Part shown: positions 39,319 through 45,923 of the stretch, in pieces
How the letters are laid out: every line of letters starts with the position of its first letter
How positions within the stretch are numbered: position 1 is the first letter of the stretch
Source of the DNA: Gammaproteobacteria bacterium
Lineage (GTDB): Bacteria > Pseudomonadota > Gammaproteobacteria > Competibacterales > Competibacteraceae
Assembly (NCBI GenBank): GCA_020846135.1
Contig: JADLEK010000020.1
Coordinates: 1-62,681, forward strand
Length of the DNA: 62,681 nucleotides
Reading direction: 5' to 3'
Made by a program: the position numbers and the translations under genes
The notes under the pieces: generated by a model
The model's database searches: none
Seen by the model: the letters and a program-made list of their open reading frames with translations, nothing else
What the model was told of the DNA's origin: nothing

Positions 39319-40539
39319 ATGCCCCGCTACCGTTATGAAGCCGTGGATGCTGCCGGCGAAGTCTTGCGCGATGAGGTGGATGCGGCCTCCCCGGAAGCGG
39401 CGGTCGATCAATTGCGCGATCAGGGTTTATTGCCACTCTCGGTGGCCGAGGCCAAGGGTGGCTTGCTGGGCGGCGGCCTTGGTCAGCCGCTATTCAGCAA
39501 ACGCCGGACATTATCCAGAAAGATGATCATGCGGCTGACCCAGCAACTGTCCAGCCTGCTGCACGCCGGAATGCCGCTGGATCGGGCGATCACCATTTTG
39601 ATCGGCGTGGCTGAGGATGAGCCGGCCCAGGCGCTGTTGGCCCGGGTTCAGGAGAAAGTGCGCGGCGGTTCTTCGCTGGCCGACGCGCTGGAAGCGCAGG
39701 GCGCATTTTCCCGCTTCTACCTGAACATGATCCGGGCGGGCGAGGCGGGCGGGGCGCTGGATGTGGTGCTGAAGCGGTTGACCGAGTTTCTGGAGCGGGC
39801 GCAGGCGCTGCGGGAAACCGTTACCTCGGCGTTGATTTACCCAATGATCCTGTTGTCGGTTTCGGCCCTGTCGGTGATCGTGCTGCTGACGTTTGTGGTG
39901 CCGCAGTTTCAGCGCCTGTTCGCCGATGCCGGCAAAGCCTTGCCGCTGGCGACCCAGATTGTGATCGCGACCGGCGACGGGTTCCGCAATTACTGGTGGG
40001 TGGGAGCGATTTTGATCGGGCTGGCGGTGGCTGCGATGCGCCAGCAACTGAGTCATCCCGAGAGCCGCACCCGTTGGGATCGCTGGTTTCTGCGCATGCC
40101 GCTGTTTGGCGATCTGATCGCCAAGGTGGAAACCGCCCGGCTGGCGCGGACTCTGGGAACCCTGCTCGGCAATGGCGTGTCGTTATTGAGCGCCCTGGCT
40201 ATCGTCCGCGAGACCTTGACCAATCAGGTGCTGATCGCAGAACTGGGCGAAGTCGCTGAACACGTCAAGACCGGTCGAGGCCTGGCGGATCCGTTGCTGG
40301 AAGCAGGCGGCTTCCCCAAACTGGCGGTGCAGATGATCCGGGTGGGCGAGGAAACCGGCCAGTTGCAGGAAATGCTGTTGCAAGTGGCGGATGCCTACGA
40401 TGGCGAGGTGCAAACGGCGGTGAAGCGAATGCTGACCCTGCTGGAGCCAGCCTTGATCCTGGGTTTGGGCGTGATCATCGCCGGCATCATCATGTCCATT
40501 CTGGTGGCGATCCTCAGTCTGAATGAACTGGCGTTCTGA
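39319..40539 (+). CDS. gspF: T2SS platform protein GspF (XpsF type)
   Basis: Polytopic inner-membrane platform protein, 406 aa, starting directly after the gspE stop. It has two repeated GspF domains: SRKMIMRLTQQLSSLLHAGM with LDRAITILIG, and VETARLARTLGTLLGNGVSL with LSALAIVRETL. The membrane helices are at about 170-192, 218-236 and 375-398. FVVPQFQRLFADAGKALPLAT is characteristic. It couples the GspE motor to pseudopilin addition. A heptad tract separates it from gspG. Confidence 0.96.
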   Translation: MPRYRYEAVDAAGEVLRDEVDAASPEAAVDQLRDQGLLPLSVAEAKGGLLGGGLGQPLFSKRRTLSRKMIMRLTQQLSSLLHAGMPLDRAITILIGVAEDEPAQALLARVQEKVRGGSSLADALEAQGAFSRFYLNMIRAGEAGGALDVVLKRLTEFLERAQALRETVTSALIYPMILLSVSALSVIVLLTFVVPQFQRLFADAGKALPLATQIVIATGDGFRNYWWVGAILIGLAVAAMRQQLSHPESRTRWDRWFLRMPLFGDLIAKVETARLARTLGTLLGNGVSLLSALAIVRETLTNQVLIAELGEVAEHVKTGRGLADPLLEAGGFPKLAVQMIRVGEETGQLQEMLLQVADAYDGEVQTAVKRMLTLLEPALILGLGVIIAGIIMSILVAILSLNELAF

Positions 40540-40544
40540 TGTTT

Positions 40545-40568
40545 TAAGGTTAAAGGTTAAAGGTTAAA
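40545..40568 (+). repeat. AAAGGTT heptad tract before the second gspG
   Basis: GGTTAAAGGTTAAAGGTTAA is a run of three 7-base units, ending 2 bases before the gspG ATG at 40570. It provides the only purine-rich sequence near the start and may stand in for the ribosome site. It is the complement of the TTAACC tract before gspE. Confidence 0.75.
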
Positions 40569-40569
40569 G

Positions 40570-40998
40570 ATGAATCCGTATTCTTCCCGCCGTTTGCGCG
40601 GTTTTACCCTGATCGAATTGCTGGTCGTGTTGGTCATTCTGGGGCTGCTGGCCGGGCTGGTCGGGCCGCAGGTGATCAAGTATCTGGGCGGCGCTAATAC
40701 CAAGGTCGCCAAGCTGCAAATTGAGGATTTTAGCACCGCGCTGGATGCCTTCCGGCTGGACATGGGACGCTATCCCACGACCAGCGAAGGCTTACAGGCG
40801 CTGGTCGTCCAACCTTCCAACGCGAACCGCTGGAATGGACCCTACCTGCGTAAAAACACCCTCCCCAAAGACCCTTGGGGGAATGATTACCAGTATCGTT
40901 CTCCCGGTCAGCATGGGGCGTTTGATCTGCATTCGCTGGGCGCCGATAACGCCGACGGCGGCGAGGGCGAGAATCAGGATGTGGTGAGCTGGTTGTGA
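40570..40998 (+). CDS. gspG: T2SS major pseudopilin GspG, second copy (XpsG type)
   Basis: Major pseudopilin of the second system, 142 aa. The 11-residue leader MNPYSSRRLRG precedes FTLIELLVVLVILGLLAGLV with Glu at +5. GRYPTTSEGLQALVVQPSN, LPKDPWGNDYQYRSPGQHGA and SLGADNADGGEGENQD (calcium loop) are conserved. It differs clearly from the copy at 25966, including in leader and loop, so the two are not a recent duplication. An inverted-repeat element separates it from gspH. Confidence 0.95.
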   Translation: MNPYSSRRLRGFTLIELLVVLVILGLLAGLVGPQVIKYLGGANTKVAKLQIEDFSTALDAFRLDMGRYPTTSEGLQALVVQPSNANRWNGPYLRKNTLPKDPWGNDYQYRSPGQHGAFDLHSLGADNADGGEGENQDVVSWL

Positions 40999-41007
40999 TG
41001 AAAAGTT

Positions 41008-41071
41008 GTAGGGTGGGCATGGCCCACCTTACCCCAATCGTCTATTACAAGGTGGGCCGTGCCCACCCTAC
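41008..41071. repeat. Inverted-repeat (MITE-like) element between gspG and gspH
   Basis: The left arm, 23 bases beginning GTAGGGTGGGCATGGCCC (41008-41030), and the right arm, ending GGGCCGTGCCCACCCTAC (41049-41071), are inverse copies with one mismatch, around an 18-base spacer. Each arm is itself palindromic (GGTGGGC/GCCCACC). This GTAGGGTGGGC sequence is a common dispersed repeat in many bacterial genomes. It lies inside the second T2SS operon and could form a strong mRNA stem-loop there. Confidence 0.9.
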
Positions 41072-41118
41072 CCGGCTTCATTTCAGAAAGTCGCCTTAAT
41101 GTGGATGGATAGCAGACC

Positions 41119-41580
41119 TTGACAGGCCGGTGGCAACGCGGTTTTACCCTGCTGGAAATGCTGGTGGCCCTGGTGATTGGCGTCTTGCTGGTCACCCTGG
41201 TTCCGCCGTTGCTGTCCGGGTTGAGCGGCGGGACTGAGTTGCGCGGCGCCGCCCGGCAACTGGCCGCCGGTTTGCGCAGCGCTCGCAACCAGGCCGTCTC
41301 CCGCCAGCAGGAAGCCGTATTGACCATCGATTTGGCCCAGCGCCGGTTTGGCGTGAGTGGCGATCCCCGCATCATCGCCTTGCCGGGCAGCCTCGTGTTC
41401 AGGCTCTTTACCGCGCAGTCGGAGCTGCTGAATCAAACCACCGGCAATATCCGCTTCTTCCCCGATGGCAGTTCCACCGGCGGCGCGATCACCGTCAGCG
41501 GTCCCAAACTCGCCTATCGGGTCAATGTCGACTGGCTGACCGGAGCCGTCGCCATCGTCGACCAGGATGCCCAGCCATGA
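41119..41580 (+). CDS. gspH: T2SS minor pseudopilin GspH, second copy (XpsH type)
   Basis: Minor pseudopilin, 153 aa. The leader MTGRWQRG precedes FTLLEMLVALVIGVLLVTLV with Glu at +5. RGAARQLAAGLRSARNQAVS and LTIDLAQRRFGVSG fit GspH. The only start that gives a leader is TTG 41119; a GTG 18 bases upstream runs into a stop, and no clear ribosome site is seen. The rare start just after the inverted-repeat element may lower its expression relative to gspG. It overlaps gspI by 4 bases. Confidence 0.9.
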   Translation: MTGRWQRGFTLLEMLVALVIGVLLVTLVPPLLSGLSGGTELRGAARQLAAGLRSARNQAVSRQQEAVLTIDLAQRRFGVSGDPRIIALPGSLVFRLFTAQSELLNQTTGNIRFFPDGSSTGGAITVSGPKLAYRVNVDWLTGAVAIVDQDAQP

Positions 41581-41993
41581 TCGTCCGCCGTCGCCAGTGC
41601 GGCTTTTCCCTGCTGGAAGTGCTGGTCGCCTTCGCTATCCTCAGCGTTTCGCTCGGCGTGCTGCTGCAAGTGTTCGCGACCGGTTTGCGTAATGTCAGCT
41701 TGTCTGATGATTACAGCCAGGCGACGCTCTACGCGGAATCGATTCTCGCCGCCATGGGCCGTGAAGCGCCGCTCAGTGAAGGCGTCCGTTCCGGGCCGGT
41801 CAATGATCGGCTGTCCTGGCGCAGTACGGTCAGCGCCTATACCGAGGGGCTGCCGGATCCGGAAAAAACCCAGGTTCGGGCCTATCGGGTCAGCGTCGAA
41901 GTGTACTGGCCGGGTCTGGTTCAGAATCGTGGGGTTACGCTGGAGACGCTACGGTTGGCCCCGGTGGATCCACCTGAAGGAACACCCCGATGA
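41577..41993 (+). CDS. gspI: T2SS minor pseudopilin GspI, second copy (XpsI type)
   Basis: Minor pseudopilin, 138 aa. Leader MIVRRRQCG before FSLLEVLVAFAILSVSLGVL. ATLYAESILAAMGREAPLSE and WRSTVSAYTEGLP fit XpsI-type GspI. It lacks the Pro/Lys tail of the first GspI. Overlaps of 4 bases join it to gspH and gspJ. Confidence 0.9.
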   Translation: MIVRRRQCGFSLLEVLVAFAILSVSLGVLLQVFATGLRNVSLSDDYSQATLYAESILAAMGREAPLSEGVRSGPVNDRLSWRSTVSAYTEGLPDPEKTQVRAYRVSVEVYWPGLVQNRGVTLETLRLAPVDPPEGTPR

Positions 41994-42628
41994 CGGAGGC
42001 GATCGGTGTTCCAGCGCGGCGGCAGACCGGGTTTACCCTGATCGAACTGGTCATCGCCATCACGCTGATGGGGTTGACCCTGGTAGCGCTGTACAGCGGT
42101 TTGCGGCTGGGTTTGAACAGTTGGAATAGCGGGGAACAGCACGCCGAGGCCATCAACCACTTGCGCGCCGCCCAGGAATTTCTGCGCCGCCAACTGGCGC
42201 AATCGATGACGGTCTACCAGACCAACGAGCAACAGGAGCAAACCGTCGTCTTTAGCGGCGGGCCGGACCGCATTGAGTTTGTCGCGCCCATGCTGACCCA
42301 TTTGGGCCAAGGCGGCCTGTACCGGGTTCGGGTTGAAACCGCCGATGGTCGGTTGTGGCTGCGCTGGCGGGTTTATGTGCGCGACGATCCGGAAGCCGGG
42401 GAGTTGCAGGAAACCGTACTCCTGAATAAGGTGTCATCGGTAGAGTGGGCCTACTTCGGAACGGATCCGGAAGATCAGTCGAGGCCAAAGCCGCAGAATC
42501 CACCGCGCTGGCGTTCCGAGTGGACCATAACCGGACATCGGCCGCTGCTGGTGCGGCTCACCCTGAATCTGGGTGGTCAGCCGTGGCCTGATTTGGTGGC
42601 GTCCTTGGTTGAAGGGCCGCAGCGGTGA
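41990..42628 (+). CDS. gspJ: T2SS minor pseudopilin GspJ, second copy (XpsJ type)
   Basis: Minor pseudopilin, 212 aa. Leader MTEAIGVPARRQTG before FTLIELVIAITLMGLTLVAL. HLRAAQEFLRRQLAQSMTVY, VFSGGPDRIEFVAPM and LLNKVSSVEWAYFGTDPED match the Xps-type GspJ, which has this FxGxxxxIxFV stretch. It forms the tip complex with I and K and overlaps both neighbours by 4 bases. Confidence 0.92.
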   Translation: MTEAIGVPARRQTGFTLIELVIAITLMGLTLVALYSGLRLGLNSWNSGEQHAEAINHLRAAQEFLRRQLAQSMTVYQTNEQQEQTVVFSGGPDRIEFVAPMLTHLGQGGLYRVRVETADGRLWLRWRVYVRDDPEAGELQETVLLNKVSSVEWAYFGTDPEDQSRPKPQNPPRWRSEWTITGHRPLLVRLTLNLGGQPWPDLVASLVEGPQR

Positions 42629-43524
42629 AGAACCCAGACCTTCGTCAACTGCGGACGGGTGATCAGCGGGGTATGGCGCTGGTGATCGTGTTGTGGATTA
42701 CCGCCCTGCTGGCGGTGATGGCCGGTGGTTTTGCTTATTCCATGCGCATTGAAACCCGGCTGGCGGTCAGTGCGGTGGAAAGAGCGCAAGCGCAGGAATT
42801 GGCTGAGGCTGGCGTGGCTTACGCACTGGTCTGGCAACTGGATCCGGAAGCCCGGAAACAATGGCCGCCCAACGGTGATGAACACGCCTGGTCATTCGGC
42901 GCGGGCCAATTGCGGATTCAGGTCGCAGACGCCAGCGGTCTGATCAATCTCAATACCGCTGAGGTCGAGTTGCTGAAGAAACTGCTGGCGGCGGCGGGCG
43001 TGGCCGATGGGGATCAGGAGCAAGTCGCGGACGCCATCCTGGAGCAGCGCAACCCGGATGGCTCACAACGGTTAGGCGCAAAACCACCTGTGGCAGGCCT
43101 TAGCCCCCGGTTGCGCCCGGCCGGGTTTGAAAGCATCGAAGCGTTGCAGCAGATTCCGGGCATCACTCCGGCGATTTACGCCCGGATCGCCCGCCTGGCG
43201 ACGGTATTTTCCGAGCATCGCGACGTCAATGCCGGGCTGGCGCCGGCCCGGGTGCTGGTGGCGCTGGGGATGGACGAACAGGCGGTTGCCGGTTATGTCG
43301 AGAGCCGCGCCCGCGCCGCGGCGGACGGGTTGCCGCCGCCGCCGGTGGCGCTCAATCAAACTCAATTTATTGCCTCGATGGGCGAAGCCAATGTTTATCA
43401 TGTCAGCGTCGCGGCAGAGACGGCGACTGGCGCCACTGCGCGGGTGGAAGCCGTCATCGATGGCCGGCAGATGAATCTCAGCGGCAAACTGCCGCGCTGG
43501 CTGACGTGGCGCGATGGCCGCTGA
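42625..43524 (+). CDS. gspK: T2SS minor pseudopilin GspK, second copy (XpsK type)
   Basis: Tip pseudopilin, 299 aa. The leader is MKNPDLRQLRTGDQRG before MALVIVLWITALLAVMAGGF. ETRLAVSAVERAQAQELAEA, GLINLNTAEVELLKKLLAAA and EALQQIPGITPAIYARIA are family features. It is about 100 residues shorter than the first GspK, lacking its Pro/Lys insert and repeat-coded leader. It joins directly to the gspL-like gene. Confidence 0.93.
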   Translation: MKNPDLRQLRTGDQRGMALVIVLWITALLAVMAGGFAYSMRIETRLAVSAVERAQAQELAEAGVAYALVWQLDPEARKQWPPNGDEHAWSFGAGQLRIQVADASGLINLNTAEVELLKKLLAAAGVADGDQEQVADAILEQRNPDGSQRLGAKPPVAGLSPRLRPAGFESIEALQQIPGITPAIYARIARLATVFSEHRDVNAGLAPARVLVALGMDEQAVAGYVESRARAAADGLPPPPVALNQTQFIASMGEANVYHVSVAAETATGATARVEAVIDGRQMNLSGKLPRWLTWRDGR

Positions 43525-43586
43525 GGATTATCCAATGTCGGTTATGGCCTGGAGGTGGAATTTGCGCTCAGCAGGATGGTTCTGAT

Positions 43587-44666
43587 ATGGCGGCGTTGCA
43601 TTTGGATTTGAAGATCAACCCGCGCCTGGATTGGCGCGCGGCATGGCGCTGGTGGCGGGACGGTTTGTTGGCCTGGCTGCCGGCGCGGATGCGCCGCTGG
43701 CTGGCGGGTTCGTCGCGGCGGCTGGTCATCCATCTGGATCATGGCGGTTATGTGCTGGTGCGGGAAGCCGCCGGGCAAGCGCCGCTGGAGCTGGAGCGGC
43801 TGGATCGGTTCTCCCCGGACTGGAGCGCATTGACCCAGCGGTTTAGAACCGAACAGGCCCGCCTGTTGGTATTACGGGTTCCCGCTGATCAGGCCCTGAT
43901 TCGCACCCTGCCGCTACCCCTGGCTGCCGAGAAGAACCTGCGCCAAGTCATGGGGTTCGAGATGGACCGGCTGACGCCCTTTGCCGTCGCCCAGGTGTAT
44001 TACGATGTGATCCTGCTGGAGCGCCAAGTCGAACAGCGCCGGTTGCGGGTCGAACTGACGGCGTTGCCACGAACGGACGTCGATCCGGTGCTGACCCAGT
44101 TACGGCAACAGGGCTTGCCGCCGGATGTGCTGGACGTGGCAGGCCGCCGACCAGAGTTGAATTTGTTGCCGCTGGAGCAACGCCCGCGTCGGGGTCAGTG
44201 GAGTCGAGGACTGCGCGCCAGCGTCATGGCAATCAGTCTGCTGTTGATTGGCGCAGCCGTCGTGCTGCCGATCTGGCAACAGCGCCAGTTGGTGATTGAG
44301 GTGATGGCCAACGTAGCCCGAATCCAGAAATCCGCCAGTCAAACCCTGGGCCTGCGCGACCAGCTCGATCAGGTGTTGGCGACCTCGCGGATGCTAGCTC
44401 AGAAGAAACAGGCTATTCCCGCCCGGGTAGATTTGTTGCGGGAATTAACCATGATTCTGCCAGACGATACTTGGGTGGAGCGCTTGCAGATCAACGGCGA
44501 TGCTATACAGATTATCGGTCAGTCGGCCAAGGCCTCCGCGCTGATCGGACTGATCGAGGCCTCGTCGCTATTGAGCGGTGTGGCATTCATGTCGCCGGTG
44601 ACGACTGATCCGCGCACCAATAAGGAACGGTTCGTGCTAGGTGCGCGGATCGGCAAGGAACCTTAA
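43587..44666 (+). CDS. gspL: T2SS platform protein GspL, XpsL type (PilM/PilN-like)
   Basis: A 359-aa inner-membrane protein from the ATG at 43587 (MAALHLDLKINP); an in-frame start at 43506 would overlap gspK. Residues about 30-210 are actin-like (LRVPADQALIRTLPLPLAAE, LRQVMGFEMDRLTPFAVAQV), followed by ELNLLPLEQRPRR, a membrane helix (SVMAISLLLIGAAVVLPIW) and a periplasmic coiled coil with a PilN-type domain (LLRELTMILPDDTWVERLQI). This PilM-PilN fusion form is what XpsL-type systems use in place of the classic GspL. Confidence 0.9.
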   Translation: MAALHLDLKINPRLDWRAAWRWWRDGLLAWLPARMRRWLAGSSRRLVIHLDHGGYVLVREAAGQAPLELERLDRFSPDWSALTQRFRTEQARLLVLRVPADQALIRTLPLPLAAEKNLRQVMGFEMDRLTPFAVAQVYYDVILLERQVEQRRLRVELTALPRTDVDPVLTQLRQQGLPPDVLDVAGRRPELNLLPLEQRPRRGQWSRGLRASVMAISLLLIGAAVVLPIWQQRQLVIEVMANVARIQKSASQTLGLRDQLDQVLATSRMLAQKKQAIPARVDLLRELTMILPDDTWVERLQINGDAIQIIGQSAKASALIGLIEASSLLSGVAFMSPVTTDPRTNKERFVLGARIGKEP

Positions 44667-45259
44667 TGACGGCCACGATCGGGTGGGGACAGCGGGTGGC
44701 GGCGTTGTTGCTGTTGCTGCTGCTGGCGGGGGGGATACTTTACCTGCTGGTGGATCGAGTCTTGAGCGCTCGCTATCACGACTACCATGATGTGCTGGAA
44801 CAGCAGCAGGGCCGTTTCGAGCAGTTGGCGCGGATGGCCGCGATCCGTGAACCGATCCAGCAGTTGATCACGAGCGTTCAGCAGGACCGTACCCTGACCG
44901 CGCAGTATCTGCCGCACTCTGCGCCGGCGCTGGCGGCCGCCGATCTGCAACAACGGATCAAAGCCGTCGTTAAGGCCGCAGGTGGAACCTTGCAAAGCAC
45001 CCAGGCGTTGCCGCCGGTTGAGGAGGGCAATGCGGTGAAAGTCGCGGTCAGCGTCGTCATGAACGGCGATACCGGCAGCTTGTGGAAGATTTTGCATGAT
45101 CTGGAATCACAGACGCCGCTGCTGTTCGTGGACAATTTGCAGGTATCGGCGCGCGAAACCCGACCCCGGCTCGCCAAAGGTCGCATGGCGAACTACACCC
45201 GGATTCAGTTGAGTGTGCAGTTCGAGGTTTTTGGCTATTTGTATAAGGAGGGTGGTTAG
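44666..45259 (+). CDS. gspM: T2SS platform protein GspM, XpsM type
   Basis: A 197-aa bitopic membrane protein with an N-terminal helix (VAALLLLLLLAGGILYLLVD), a coiled coil (DVLEQQQGRFEQLARMAAI) and a PilO-like periplasmic domain (ADLQQRIKAVVKAAGGTLQS, SLWKILHDLESQTPLLFVDN). The start codon shares one base with the gspL stop. It is a typical XpsM, longer than the GspM of the first operon, and expected to pair with the PilN part of the GspL-like protein. Confidence 0.9.
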   Translation: MTATIGWGQRVAALLLLLLLAGGILYLLVDRVLSARYHDYHDVLEQQQGRFEQLARMAAIREPIQQLITSVQQDRTLTAQYLPHSAPALAAADLQQRIKAVVKAAGGTLQSTQALPPVEEGNAVKVAVSVVMNGDTGSLWKILHDLESQTPLLFVDNLQVSARETRPRLAKGRMANYTRIQLSVQFEVFGYLYKEGG

Positions 45260-45901
45260 ATGTCGGCCAGAACCGTGGGGCTGTGGTTGTGGCTGGCAGC
45301 GGGCGGATTGGCCGCCGCCGCCCTGGTTTGGCAGTTGCGCCATCCGCCACGCTTGCCAACAGCGGCAGCGACCGGGGTGACTGCCCAGATGCCGGAGTTG
45401 CCGGCGGTGACCCCGCTGGAACCTTTTCATTTACCGCCCGCAGAGCAGTATGCGGAGACCGTCGCCCGCCCGTTGTTTATCCCCGCCCGCCGGCCTGAAC
45501 CGCCGCCGCCGCTCGATAAAGCGCCGCCGCCGCTGGCCACGCCAACCGGTTCGGAACAGAAGTTTTTGCTGCTCGGCGTGATGATTACTGCACAGACCAC
45601 GGTCGCCCTGTTGCGGCCTGAAGAATCCAATGCCAAAACAATACGGGCCAAGGCAGGCGATAGGGTCGGAGAATGGCGGCTGGAGACGGTTTTCCCCAAC
45701 CGGGTAGTGTTGCAGAAGGGGGCCGAAAAACAGGAACTGGGGCTGGCGCGGCCAAGGAAACCCGTTGGGCCGCGCCTCGGGAAACGCAATGGCCCCGGCC
45801 CTGCTGGACCCAAGCCGGCCCCGGTTGCTGCGCCGCCGGATGCGCTGCCGCAACCTGTTCCACCCCCTCTGTTGATTGCGCCCAACCCGCCGCAACAATG
45901 A
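45260..45901 (+). CDS. XpsN-type T2SS protein with GspC-like homology region
   Basis: A 213-aa protein with an N-terminal helix (LWLWLAAGGLAAAALVWQL), a linker with YAETVARPLFIPARRPEPPP, and a compact beta domain (LLGVMITAQTTVALLRPEES, RAKAGDRVGEWRLETVFPNR, VVLQKGAEKQEL) that resembles the HR domain of GspC. It ends in a long Pro-rich tail. In Xps-type systems this protein (called XpsN) takes the role of GspC, bridging the platform and the secretin; no other GspC is in the window. It shares its name letter but not its sequence with the gspN at 30924. Its stop lies 22 bases before gspD. Confidence 0.85.
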   Translation: MSARTVGLWLWLAAGGLAAAALVWQLRHPPRLPTAAATGVTAQMPELPAVTPLEPFHLPPAEQYAETVARPLFIPARRPEPPPPLDKAPPPLATPTGSEQKFLLLGVMITAQTTVALLRPEESNAKTIRAKAGDRVGEWRLETVFPNRVVLQKGAEKQELGLARPRKPVGPRLGKRNGPGPAGPKPAPVAAPPDALPQPVPPPLLIAPNPPQQ

Positions 45902-45923
45902 ACGCAACCAGGCTCGCTACTTC

